Assembly: GCA_964351395.1 (NCBI GenBank)
Contig: CAYGOF010000001.1
Span: 1 to 64,000 of the forward strand
Direction of reading: 5' to 3'
Length of the DNA stretch: 64,000 nt
Source of the DNA: Imperialibacter sp964351395
GTDB taxonomy: Bacteria > Bacteroidota > Bacteroidia > Cytophagales > Cyclobacteriaceae
Made by a program: the position numbers and the translations under genes. Numbering within the stretch: the first letter of the stretch is position 1; each line of letters opens with the position of its first letter. Positions 31,246-39,721 of this stretch are shown here, one piece after another. The notes beneath the pieces are model-generated. The model ran no database searches. It was not told where the DNA came from and saw nothing but the letters and a program-made list of their open reading frames with translations.

Positions 31246-31601
31246 CAAAAGCACTGTTCTATATTCAGTTGGGCAATCCACAGCAAATTGCCTTTGGACA
31301 TCCTTTTGGGACGCAGAGTGATTGGCAATGCTTTGACCTCGATAATCACTCTGATTCAACAACTATGCAATACGCCCGCCGGCTATTGGGTGAATCGGAA
31401 AAAATCATGGTGATTATCCGGCAGCAAGGCAACTATGAAAGTTTGGGCGGAATCGCCTCCTTTCTGGACACCATCCTTCGTCAGAAAAAAGGCATGCTCA
31501 CAGCCTACTCTCTTGGGCCTTGCACGCTTCCAGCGCTCATGTCGAAAAAATTGGACTTGAAGGAAAGAAGCCTTGAGCAAGTGATCGGTTTACTTTTTTA
31601 G
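31242..31601 (+). CDS. Unknown cytoplasmic protein coupled to the T9SS protein
   Basis: A 119-residue protein with no signal peptide, membrane segment or motif I recognise. Segments such as FYIQLGNPQQIAFGHPFG and LLGESEKIMVIIRQQGNYESLGG suggest a mixed alpha/beta fold. The start codon overlaps the stop of the FG-GAP gene by ATGA, so translation is coupled to an exported protein, which is odd for a soluble partner. Function unknown. Confidence 0.55.
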   Translation: MTKALFYIQLGNPQQIAFGHPFGTQSDWQCFDLDNHSDSTTMQYARRLLGESEKIMVIIRQQGNYESLGGIASFLDTILRQKKGMLTAYSLGPCTLPALMSKKLDLKERSLEQVIGLLF

Positions 31602-31730
31602 CCTCAACAGCCTCTCACTGGATTGTGTGTAAAACATGTTAGAAAGGTACATCTGTAGCAAGCGGAGCATATCGACAGAAAAACACAAAAACAAGGGCCT
31701 TAACTTGTTGAAAATTTATTGCTCAAGCAC

Positions 31731-32054
31731 ATGAAAGTAACCCTCACTCTTTTTGTAGTTCTTCTCATTAGTCAGTCAACATTTGGCCAAGAGGTTGACA
31801 ACGTTGATGCCGAAACCTCACTTACAATTAATGAAAAGGAGAAAATTGAGAAAAATAGCGAAACAACTATCATCTCAGAGAAAAACGATATTGAAAGGAC
31901 TGCAGTTAGTCACTCTGTGGCTCCAAAAGATAGAAACAAGGCCAAAGTAACTTCAGCGACAAACACGCCAAATGGAAGTTACAGTGTAGCCCGTGCGAAT
32001 ACGGCACAAAACAAGTCTAAGAAGAAAAAAAGAAAACGAGCACAGATCAGATAA
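31731..32054 (+). CDS. Small exported, basic protein of unknown function
   Basis: From the ATG at 31731 the product has 107 residues: signal peptide MKVTLTLFVVLLISQSTFGQ, then a polar, low-complexity mature part rich in Glu/Lys, Thr and Ser, ending in a strongly basic tail (QNKSKKKKRKRAQIR). The earlier TTG at 31719 would extend a poor start. No family recognised; could bind nucleic acid or polyanions, or be anchored by charge. About 130 bp after the 119-residue gene. Confidence 0.5.
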   Translation: MKVTLTLFVVLLISQSTFGQEVDNVDAETSLTINEKEKIEKNSETTIISEKNDIERTAVSHSVAPKDRNKAKVTSATNTPNGSYSVARANTAQNKSKKKKRKRAQIR

Positions 32055-32242
32055 TTGCTACCAGCAGAAGCATATCTACCATTCATTGAATGCTTTTGCA
32101 ACCATATCTGTAGGGAAAGTCGTATCGACATAGGACACTGAGGATTGGAACCTGATGGCCAACAATTGTGTCCATTCCAGCTAAATCAATTCTTGGCTTC
32201 TTTTTGGAGAAGGAATCCTCGAGCCCCTGCTATATTAGCTAA
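32055..32242. other. 188-bp spacer, nothing recognised
   Basis: Between the small basic gene and the PhoD-like gene. Neither strong promoter, terminator nor hairpin is visible. Confidence 0.4.
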
Positions 32243-33877
32243 ATGAAATATACGATCCACCTGCCCCTCTTCCTGGTCATTTTTTCCTGCGGATCAGGAA
32301 ATCAACCAAAAGACTACGATCAAACCCAGCCATTGGTAACGGCGCCATTTGAAGGGCTCGATACACTTGCGACCAACGATTGGTGGAACCGGCCAGCTAA
32401 TCCTATCATCAACCTGAAAGTACCTCGCAGTGAAGTCGTGTCGTTTGGGCTTTATACTGTTTCGAATAATACATTGAAACTTTCAGCCCAGCTCTACCCT
32501 TTGTACCCGGACGAAACACGTGAGGTCAGGCTTGAAGTAAAAAAAGGAAACAACTGGGAAGTAATTCAGACAGCCAAAGTTAACGATTTGGGTTGGTCAG
32601 CATTATTTCGGGTAGAAGGATGGGATACCTCACAAGACAGACCTTACCGATTGCTTCACGGTGATTCTGCATCGTTCGAAGGGCTTATTCGAAAGGATCC
32701 GGTTGGCAATAAAGAGATTTCTCTGGCAGCACTTTCATGCAATTCAAATAGAGACCGTGGCGACCGCGCCAACTACGTGCGTAATATCAATCTTCAAGAC
32801 CCTGATTTGATGTTTTTTGCTGGTGACCAATCCTACGACCATACGGAGCACACGGCAGCCTGGCTGAAATTTGGCCTCCAGTTTCGGGAAACATTTCGTA
32901 ACAGACCCTGCATTACCATTCCAGATGATCATGATATTGGTCAAGGCAATATATGGGGTGAAAATGGAAAGAAAGCATCATTAGTGGAGGGAAATGATGG
33001 CGGATACTTCTATCATGATCAATATGTGAAAATGGTAGAGCGATGCCAAACGGCCCACCTTCCCGATCCGTTTGATCCCACGCCTATTGAGCAAGGTATC
33101 GGGGTGTATTATACTAACCTTCTGATAGGTGGTGTTGATTTTGCTATTATCGAAGACCGCAAATTCAAGTCTGGGCCGGGCGGAAAAATTCCTCAACAAG
33201 GCCCCAGGCCAGATCATATCCGGAATCCTGACTATGATCCAGCATCTATTGATTTGGAAGGCCTTGTTTTGCTCGGTGACAGACAGCTATCCTTCCTTGA
33301 CCAATGGGGAACAAGCAGCCAGGCAACGATGAAAGCGGTACTTTCTCAAACCGGTTTTTGTGGAGGTGCTCACATTCACGGTGACTCCACCAATCGCCTC
33401 CATGCCGACCTGGACTCCAATGGCTGGCCTCAAACTGGACGCAACAAGGCACTTGAGAAAATAAAAGCAGCTGGAGCAGTCCATATTGCCGGCGATCAGC
33501 ATTTAGCTACTGTTATTCAACATGGCATTGATGAGTTCGGCGATGGCCCATGGGCTTTTGTGGTGCCGGCCATAGTTAATAATTACTATAGCCGTTGGTG
33601 GTGGCCACTCAACGAACAAGCAGGAGCCCACCCGAATTTAGCAACTAGTCTTCCCTGGACCGGTGACTATTTCGATGGTTTCAATAACAAGATCACCATG
33701 TATAGCTACGTCAATCCAGAAAGTCCATCTAAGGGATCTGGCTATGGATTGATCAGGTTTGACAAGGTAGAGAACAGTGTCACTTTCGAATGCTGGCCCA
33801 GAGAAGTAGATGTAAGCAAAGGTGACAGTGGGCAGTTTGAAGGCTGGCCGTTTACTGTAAAACTAGGAGAAGAGTAA
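32243..33877 (+). CDS. PhoD-like alkaline phosphatase D family lipoprotein
   Basis: A 544-residue phosphoesterase/phosphodiesterase. Short lipoprotein signal ending IFSCGSG (Cys16). After a Fibronectin-like N-terminal sandwich (residues 40-150) the metallophosphoesterase core shows SLAALSCNSNRDRG, LMFFAGDQSYDH, TIPDDHDIGQGN, and HIAGDQHLATV, giving the Asp/Asn/His metal sites of the PhoD/DUF7800 families. It should act in the periplasm on phosphate or phospholipid headgroup esters. Monocistronic. Confidence 0.85.
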   Translation: MKYTIHLPLFLVIFSCGSGNQPKDYDQTQPLVTAPFEGLDTLATNDWWNRPANPIINLKVPRSEVVSFGLYTVSNNTLKLSAQLYPLYPDETREVRLEVKKGNNWEVIQTAKVNDLGWSALFRVEGWDTSQDRPYRLLHGDSASFEGLIRKDPVGNKEISLAALSCNSNRDRGDRANYVRNINLQDPDLMFFAGDQSYDHTEHTAAWLKFGLQFRETFRNRPCITIPDDHDIGQGNIWGENGKKASLVEGNDGGYFYHDQYVKMVERCQTAHLPDPFDPTPIEQGIGVYYTNLLIGGVDFAIIEDRKFKSGPGGKIPQQGPRPDHIRNPDYDPASIDLEGLVLLGDRQLSFLDQWGTSSQATMKAVLSQTGFCGGAHIHGDSTNRLHADLDSNGWPQTGRNKALEKIKAAGAVHIAGDQHLATVIQHGIDEFGDGPWAFVVPAIVNNYYSRWWWPLNEQAGAHPNLATSLPWTGDYFDGFNNKITMYSYVNPESPSKGSGYGLIRFDKVENSVTFECWPREVDVSKGDSGQFEGWPFTVKLGEE

Positions 33878-33985
33878 ACTCAAAGCCATGTCTTGCGGAA
33901 GGGCAAAGCAAGTTTAGCACTCAATCAATATATCTTTATTAGCATTTTAGAACACTCTTCATGCCTTTCTTACACGTGGGATGGT

Positions 33986-34795
33986 CTATACTGCTGCCTT
34001 TCCTTGTTTCCTCAATTCGAATTGATCAGCTTCCTTATAAAAAGGGTAACGGTTGCGGAAAGCTGCCATCTCTTCATAGTTGAGTGCTGCTTCCAGGATA
34101 CATTGCTTGCCTTCGTTGAACACCATCTCCTGCCCTTTGTGGTTATACACAGCCGAGTGTCCAAGGTATTCTGCTTTTACACCGTCGACTCCCGTGCGGT
34201 TCACTCCTATACAATAGCTCAGGTTTTCGATGGCCCTTGCTTGCAGCAATGTATCCCATGCATTGACCCTTGGCGCCGGCCAATTGGCTACGTACACCAA
34301 TAGATCGAACGCAGCATCGCCGTCTTCCCACTTATTCCTGGCCCATACCGGGAAACGCAGGTCGTAACAAATCATTGGGCAAATCTTCCAACCCTTCCAT
34401 TCAAAGATCAATCGTTCTTCTCCTTGAGTGTACCCATCGGCTTCACCTGCCAGAGCAAATAAATGTCGCTTGTCGTATTGATGGTGGGTGCCATCGGGCA
34501 ACATAGCAATGAATCGATTAAAATACTGGCCCTTGTCGGTTACAATATAACTTCCCAGCACAGCGGCCTGCGTTTGGGCAGCCTGCTGCTTCATCCACCT
34601 AAAGGTTTTGCTGTTCATGGGCTCCGCCAATTCCCTGGCCTTCATGCTGAAGCCAGTGGTAAACATTTCCGGCAGCACAATGATGTCGGGCTTATTTTTC
34701 ACCTTCCAGATTTTCTCTTCGAACATGGCCAGGTTGGCTTCGATACTCTCCCAATGGAGGTCCGACTGAATAAGGGCTACTTTGAGATCCTGCAT
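33986..34795 (-). CDS. Carbon-nitrogen hydrolase, omega-amidase (YafV/NIT2 type)
   Basis: A 269-residue nitrilase-superfamily amidase with the catalytic triad Glu43 (VLPEMFTTGF), Lys109 (HQYDKRHLF) and Cys143 (MICYDLRFPVW). YafV-type enzymes hydrolyse alpha-ketoglutaramate or alpha-ketosuccinamate. The upstream aminotransferase gene, which ends inside this gene (19-bp overlap), makes exactly such omega-amides when it uses glutamine as amino donor, so the pair forms the known glutamine transaminase-omega-amidase route. Part of the operon with def and ruvX. Confidence 0.92.
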   Translation of the reverse strand: MQDLKVALIQSDLHWESIEANLAMFEEKIWKVKNKPDIIVLPEMFTTGFSMKARELAEPMNSKTFRWMKQQAAQTQAAVLGSYIVTDKGQYFNRFIAMLPDGTHHQYDKRHLFALAGEADGYTQGEERLIFEWKGWKICPMICYDLRFPVWARNKWEDGDAAFDLLVYVANWPAPRVNAWDTLLQARAIENLSYCIGVNRTGVDGVKAEYLGHSAVYNHKGQEMVFNEGKQCILEAALNYEEMAAFRNRYPFYKEADQFELRKQGKAAV

Positions 34796-35925
34796 AGTTT
34801 TTCGGCTCCTTGTATAATGGTTTCATCCTGCTTGGCAAAGCAAAAACGCAATACTTTGTGGTCGGTCCGGTTGTGGTAAAAAACCGACACCGGTATACTT
34901 GCCACCTTCATTTCCTTCGTCATGCGCATCGCAAGATCATAATCCGACTCTGAAGTTATCTCTTCATAGGATAACAATTGAAAATAGGTACCATGGCTTG
35001 CCAATGGCTTCCAGTCTGTGCCTTTGATGCAGTTCAGAAACAAGTCCCTTTTTTTCTGAAACATTGGGCCAATGCCAGAATAGTGATCTCCTGAGCTCAG
35101 GTAGGCCGCAATCGCCGCCTGCATGGGCGTGTTGATACTGAAGGTGAGAAACTGGTGGACTTTTTTCATCTCCACCATCAGCTCGGCATTGGTGACCATA
35201 TAGCCAACCTTCCAACCTGTAACGTGGAACGTTTTGCCGAAAGAAAACACTGCTATTGCCCATGGCTTGAGATTAGGCCTCGATAGCAGGCCATGATGCT
35301 TCTTCCCCTCAAAAATAATGTGTTCGTAAGCTTCGTCGCCGAGAACATAAATGCCGTGCTTGTGTGCAATTCTTTCTAGTTCTACCAGGTCGCTTTCTGC
35401 CAGGATTGCGCCGCTTGGATTGTGAGGTGTATTGACCACGATCATCCGGGTACGTGTTGTGATGCTGTCTTCTACCTGATCCCATGGAATACTATAATCA
35501 GGGAAATTGAGTGGAATAGGAACCATCGTGCCACCTGCCAGCGCAATACATGGTTGGTAGGAATCATAGGCTGGTTCAAACACGATCACTTCGTCGCCTT
35601 CCCTCACCAGGGTAAGAATGGCGCAAACGATCGACTCTGTAGCTCCAGCAGTCACCATTACCTCGCTTGCAGGGTCCGGCGTCCAGTCGAAGGTTTGCTG
35701 GACTTTTTCAGAAATGGCCTTCAGCAAAGGTGGGTAACCGGGCATCGGCGCATACTGATTGAGGCCCGTATGCATGGCCTTGACTACCTCTTCAGCTAGC
35801 TCTCGTGAAATTGGAAAATCTGGAAAACCCTGTGATAAATTAGTAGCGCCCTCATCCAATGCCAGCTTCGACATAACTGTGAAAATGCTCGTACCTACAT
35901 CTGGGAGCTTGGATTGAATGGCCAT
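34777..35925 (-). CDS. Methionine aminotransferase / glutamine transaminase (fold-type I PLP)
   Basis: A 382-residue class I aminotransferase of the YbdL type, converting 4-methylthio-2-oxobutanoate to methionine. PLP Lys231 lies in FSFGKTFHVTGWK; other markers are NTPHNPSG (residues 165-172) and DEAY (197-200, Asp and Tyr contacting the pyridine ring). It completes methionine salvage in species that use Gln as donor. The 3' end overlaps the omega-amidase gene by 19 bp. It starts 6 bp after the def gene ends. Confidence 0.92.
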   Translation of the reverse strand: MAIQSKLPDVGTSIFTVMSKLALDEGATNLSQGFPDFPISRELAEEVVKAMHTGLNQYAPMPGYPPLLKAISEKVQQTFDWTPDPASEVMVTAGATESIVCAILTLVREGDEVIVFEPAYDSYQPCIALAGGTMVPIPLNFPDYSIPWDQVEDSITTRTRMIVVNTPHNPSGAILAESDLVELERIAHKHGIYVLGDEAYEHIIFEGKKHHGLLSRPNLKPWAIAVFSFGKTFHVTGWKVGYMVTNAELMVEMKKVHQFLTFSINTPMQAAIAAYLSSGDHYSGIGPMFQKKRDLFLNCIKGTDWKPLASHGTYFQLLSYEEITSESDYDLAMRMTKEMKVASIPVSVFYHNRTDHKVLRFCFAKQDETIIQGAEKLCRISK

Positions 35926-35931
35926 ATTGCT

Positions 35932-36483
35932 TTATCTTTTCACGGGTATCTTTAATCGGTAGTCGGCAGTTACTTTACCTCTGCTGATATTGACCAGCTT
36001 GTTTTTAATAATCCTTTTTTTGAAGGCTGTAAGGTGGTCGGTAAAAAGCACCCCTTCAATATGGTCGTATTCGTGCTGAATGATACGGGCTTTCATGCCG
36101 TCGTACGTTTCAGTATATTCTTTCCAATGCTCGTCAAAGTATTGAACCTTGATACTATCAGGTCGCTGCACGTCGTCTCTTACTCCAGGGATGCTTAGGC
36201 AACCTTCTTCCATCACTACTGGCTTGCCATCTTTCTCCAAAATTCTGGCATTGATAAATACCTTTCTAAAACCCGATACTTCCGGATCTTCCAAAGGCGA
36301 CCCATCGACGACGAAAAGTCTGACCGCCATACCAATCTGAGGAGCAGCCAAGCCTATACCACTAGCGCTTCTCATTGTCTCAAACATATCAAGCACCAGT
36401 TGCTCCACGTCAGATCCCTTCTCCAGGTCGGTCGCTTTCTTTCTCAAAACGGGATCGCCATATACTACTATAGGGTAAATCAT
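35932..36483 (-). CDS. def: Peptide deformylase
   Basis: Removes the formyl group from nascent N-termini. 183 residues, with motif 1 GIGLAAPQIG (42-51), motif 2 EEGCLSIPG (Cys95 a metal ligand) and motif 3 HEYDH (His137, Glu138, His141). All catalytic residues are intact. Its start overlaps the end of ruvX by 4 bp (ATGA-type), so the two are coupled. Normal length for a type II-like Bacteroidota deformylase. Confidence 0.97.
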   Translation of the reverse strand: MIYPIVVYGDPVLRKKATDLEKGSDVEQLVLDMFETMRSASGIGLAAPQIGMAVRLFVVDGSPLEDPEVSGFRKVFINARILEKDGKPVVMEEGCLSIPGVRDDVQRPDSIKVQYFDEHWKEYTETYDGMKARIIQHEYDHIEGVLFTDHLTAFKKRIIKNKLVNISRGKVTADYRLKIPVKR

Positions 36484-36896
36484 AATCTATTACTCTCCAT
36501 GTACGACTGCAGTATAATCACTGCACTAATTTTATCTACGTTTCCTTTTATTCTCCTGTCCTTTTTCTTCATACCACCAGCAATCATGGCATCCAGGGCC
36601 ATTTTAGACGTGTAGCGTTCGTCAATCAAATGTACAGGCATTTCCTCAAACTCTTTTTTTAATTGGACTAAAAACCGATTAACAAGCAAAGTGCCATTCG
36701 TATCGGTATTGTCAAGCTTCTTCGGCATACCCACGACGAAAGCGTCAACTTTCTCTTTTTGTAAATACTGTTTCAGGTAGGGAATCAATTCGTGAGACCT
36801 CACCATATCAAGCGAAGTAGCAATTAATTGTAAGGGGTCGGTAACTGCAATACCAGTTCTTTTGCCTCCATAGTCAATAGCAAGAATGCGCCCCAT
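36480..36896 (-). CDS. ruvX: Putative pre-16S rRNA nuclease / Holliday junction resolvase-like protein (YqgF)
   Basis: A 138-residue RNase H-fold protein beginning GRILAIDYGGKRTGIAV, with the catalytic Asp6 and the second acidic patch in HLIDERYTSKMA. YqgF/RuvX proteins mature the 16S rRNA 5' end; a role in recombination is also discussed. The length is normal. It overlaps the def start by 4 bp and starts 4 bp downstream of the hemerythrin-like gene. Confidence 0.92.
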   Translation of the reverse strand: MGRILAIDYGGKRTGIAVTDPLQLIATSLDMVRSHELIPYLKQYLQKEKVDAFVVGMPKKLDNTDTNGTLLVNRFLVQLKKEFEEMPVHLIDERYTSKMALDAMIAGGMKKKDRRIKGNVDKISAVIILQSYMESNRL

Positions 36897-36899
36897 TGA

Positions 36900-37670
36900 T
36901 TAGTTCCAGCGGATTTTTTTATTGATCACTTCCTGCACACTCTTTTCCAGCATCAATGCCTGTGGGAAGAGCACCTCATCTTCGATAGCAGCATGCTGAA
37001 TCAACTCTTTATCGAAGCACTTTAGTTCCTCATAGATCACCTTCAGATGCAAGCTATTGCCTGGATTATACTCGTAGTTGTTTGTAATTTCTCTGATACC
37101 CTTCAACTCGTCTTCGGTGTGGTCATGTTCAAGCGCAGCTTCTTGAATTGAGTACGCCTCCAACATATAAAACAGTTTGCTGGAGGGCATCAGACCCTGA
37201 TTTACTTTGAACAATGACTTCACGTAAGCAAAAAGCGTATCTTCCTCTTCATACACGTGATGAATAAAATCTTCCACGAAAAGAGGGAATACAAATTTCA
37301 GGTCATCCACTACCGTTTTTTCGACATCAGGTTGGTACTCAAGCCCCTGAATCAACCTGGCCAAATAGGGGAGCTTTTGTTTGATAAAAATATGATGCGA
37401 GTGTTTTAGGTACTCAATAATTAAATCGATTGGGTAGTTAGCAATGGTGTTTCTATCCACCTGGCTAAGTGGCTTATAACGCTCCATATTTCGAAGGACC
37501 GTTTCTAACGGAAGGTTCTTCTCACTGCAAAGTGCTTCCAGGGTACGTTCCGAGTACTTGTAGAAGGCCACACCGAAATAGTCGAGCACTTTGGCCATAA
37601 CGAAATTCTCGTCGATAATGGAATGTATGGTTCTCTGAGCAAGCTTCACACCACTGTTTCTTATTTTCAT
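36900..37670 (-). CDS. Hemerythrin-domain protein resembling RIC/ScdA, without the N-terminal cysteine pair
   Basis: From the ATG at 37670 the product has 256 residues. Residues 14-50 (TIHSIIDENFVMAKVLDYFGVAFYKYSERTLEALC) match the DUF542 domain of RIC/ScdA iron-sulfur repair proteins, but the usual CCG is replaced (VAFYKYS). A C-terminal hemerythrin domain follows: ligand candidates KHSHHIF, FIHHVYEEED, EHDHTEDE and HAAIEDEVLFP. The di-iron centre is thus kept and probably responds to NO or oxygen, or stores iron. An ATG at 37739 is possible, but the predicted promoter at 37672-37703 lies within that reading, so I reject it. First gene of the ruvX-def-aminotransferase-omega-amidase operon. 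Confidence 0.75.
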   Translation of the reverse strand: MKIRNSGVKLAQRTIHSIIDENFVMAKVLDYFGVAFYKYSERTLEALCSEKNLPLETVLRNMERYKPLSQVDRNTIANYPIDLIIEYLKHSHHIFIKQKLPYLARLIQGLEYQPDVEKTVVDDLKFVFPLFVEDFIHHVYEEEDTLFAYVKSLFKVNQGLMPSSKLFYMLEAYSIQEAALEHDHTEDELKGIREITNNYEYNPGNSLHLKVIYEELKCFDKELIQHAAIEDEVLFPQALMLEKSVQEVINKKIRWN

Positions 37671-37671
37671 G

Positions 37672-37702
37672 CAAATATACACATATTGGCTGACCTGATA
37701 AA
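37672..37702 (-). promoter_or_regulatory. Promoter of the hemerythrin-ruvX-def operon, abutting the start codon
   Basis: TATATTTG on the minus strand (37672-37679) is a perfect -7 element with a TTTA -33 element after a 19-bp spacer. It ends 1 bp before the ATG at 37670, so transcription should start at about the start codon, giving a leaderless or nearly leaderless mRNA. Confidence 0.6.
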
Positions 37703-37877
37703 CGCTGAATATTAAAAACTTACCGTTGCCATTGATCAAGTAATCGTATAAATTTCAAGGCTAAAAATAACCGTATGCACCGATACTGCGTTTGAATGTA
37801 AACTGTTATTATTACACATTCATTCCCTAACGATTGCTGGTGAAAGAAATTACTGGCTTCAGACCAAAGAAAAAATT

Positions 37878-39497
37878 ATGAATAATTCGAAGTGGGCTAT
37901 CCGACTACCAATCATTGTCTCTTCAGCCATAGCCATTGGCGTACTTCTGGGGGCTAATTTTACTACTAGCGATACGCCTTCAGGAGACATCAATAAGAGC
38001 CTTTTCAAATTCAGGGAAGTACTGGGCTATATCGACCGGAACTATGTGGACGATGTAAACTCAGATGAGCTGGTAGAAACGGCGATTGTCAAAATGCTTG
38101 AGAAGCTGGACCCTCACACCGTTTATATCCCGAAAGAAGAAGCACTGTTGGCACAATCGCAGCTACAGGGGAACTTTGAAGGCATTGGTATTGAATTCAA
38201 TATTTTCAAAGATACGCTGTATGTAGTTACCCCTTTGAGTGGCGGACCTTCAGAGAAAGTAGGCTTGCAAGCAGGGGATAAAATAATAAAAGTAAATGGC
38301 GAAAATGTAGCTGGCATTGGCCTGAACAATAGAAAAGTGTTTGAAAAGCTGAGGGGCGCAAAGGGTTCAGAAGCAAGGCTACAGATCATTAGAGGCTCAA
38401 AAAAGACGCCCCTTGAATTCACCATCATCAGAGACAAGATACCTCAGTCATCTGTAGACGTTTCTTACATGGTTAACAAAGAAGTCGGGTATATCAAGGT
38501 GAGCCGTTTTACTGTAACTACCTATGATGAGTTTTACGTTGCAATGGAAAAACTGATTGATCAGGGAATGAAAAAGCTGGTATTAGACCTTACCGGCAAC
38601 CCTGGTGGCTATTTGGATAAAGCAGTAAACATGGCTGACGAACTACTAGCCGGCAACGATATGATCGTGTACACCAAAGGCAAAGAGACTCGCTACAATG
38701 ATGAATATAGAGCAGTGAGAAAAGGTGTATTTGAAAAAGGCCCGGTGGTAGTAATGATCGATCAGGGCAGTGCTTCTGCCTCCGAGATTGTGGCAGGCGC
38801 CCTGCAGGACAACGACAGAGCACTGATTGTCGGTCGGCGTTCTTTTGGCAAGGGTTTGGTGCAAATGCCGATTAACCTTAGCGATGGCTCCGAGCTCAGA
38901 CTAACTATTTCTCGCTACTATACGCCAAGCGGTCGCTCAATTCAGAAGCCTTACGACGGGAAAGACGAGGCCTACTCTCACGACCTGGCCGATAGGTATG
39001 AGAATGGTGAGCTTTTTGTCGCCGACAGCATCCATGTTAATGACTCACTGGAATTCGCTACCACTAAAGGGCGGAAAGTATACGGCGGTGGAGGTATCGT
39101 GCCGGACTTCTTTGTGCCAATAGACACAACAGAAACGTCGAGCTACCTGACAAAAATGTATACCAGCAATTCACTGCGTGAATTCACTTTCAAATATTAT
39201 GAAGCCAATAAGCAGAAATTTGAAAAAATGGGCTTTGCAGAGTTCTTCGACAACTTTACCGTTACAGACACGATGCTTGATGAGCTGAATAAAGTTGCAA
39301 AAGAGAATGGCGTAAAATACGCCGTGGAAGATTTCGAAAAATCGAAAGAGCTTGTCAGAATCCATATTAAGGCGCAAATAGCCAGAAGTAATTGGGGCGA
39401 GGAAGGTTTCTTCCCAGTGTTCAATCAGGCTGATGAGATTTTTATCAAAGCGCTTACCCTGTTTGATCAGGCGGAACAGTTGGCAGAAAGAAATTAA
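37878..39497 (+). CDS. S41 family C-terminal processing peptidase (second paralogue)
   Basis: A 539-residue exported protease with a single N-terminal membrane helix (IRLPIIVSSAIAIGVLLGANF). PDZ domain about 95-180 (NFEGIGIEF, GDKIIKVNGENV), catalytic core with Ser300 (QGSASASEIVAG) and Lys325 (RSFGKGLVQ), then a 200-residue helical C-terminal region. It shares the CtpA architecture with the 1364-3022 gene but is divergent in sequence, so old duplication. Processing of periplasmic substrates. A strong terminator follows at 39539. Confidence 0.93.
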   Translation: MNNSKWAIRLPIIVSSAIAIGVLLGANFTTSDTPSGDINKSLFKFREVLGYIDRNYVDDVNSDELVETAIVKMLEKLDPHTVYIPKEEALLAQSQLQGNFEGIGIEFNIFKDTLYVVTPLSGGPSEKVGLQAGDKIIKVNGENVAGIGLNNRKVFEKLRGAKGSEARLQIIRGSKKTPLEFTIIRDKIPQSSVDVSYMVNKEVGYIKVSRFTVTTYDEFYVAMEKLIDQGMKKLVLDLTGNPGGYLDKAVNMADELLAGNDMIVYTKGKETRYNDEYRAVRKGVFEKGPVVVMIDQGSASASEIVAGALQDNDRALIVGRRSFGKGLVQMPINLSDGSELRLTISRYYTPSGRSIQKPYDGKDEAYSHDLADRYENGELFVADSIHVNDSLEFATTKGRKVYGGGGIVPDFFVPIDTTETSSYLTKMYTSNSLREFTFKYYEANKQKFEKMGFAEFFDNFTVTDTMLDELNKVAKENGVKYAVEDFEKSKELVRIHIKAQIARSNWGEEGFFPVFNQADEIFIKALTLFDQAEQLAERN

Positions 39498-39538
39498 TGG
39501 CTTTATATATTCCGGACACCTGGTTCGGAATTCAAAAG

Positions 39539-39575
39539 GCTGAGTCTGGCGAATGTCAGGCTCAGCTTTTTTTTG
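39539..39575 (+). terminator. Rho-independent terminator after the S41 protease gene
   Basis: GCTGAG-CTG pairs with CAG-CTCAGC around a short loop, ending in a run of 8 T (39567-39574). Clear on the plus strand, 40 bp past the stop at 39497. Confidence 0.9.
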
Positions 39576-39721
39576 GCTACGAGTCATCGCTCTCTCTATT
39601 AAAAAAGCTCGTATATAGGATACCACTGTACGACAAGAGCCGTATTGCGCCATCAAACTTTTGCAGTATTGACTAAAAAAATTGGATCATTGTGTAAATT
39701 GAAACATTAACCCTACATAAA

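Noticed and set aside
33893..34303. Plus-strand open frame over the omega-amidase gene
   Set aside because: It is antisense to a well-supported gene with all catalytic residues.
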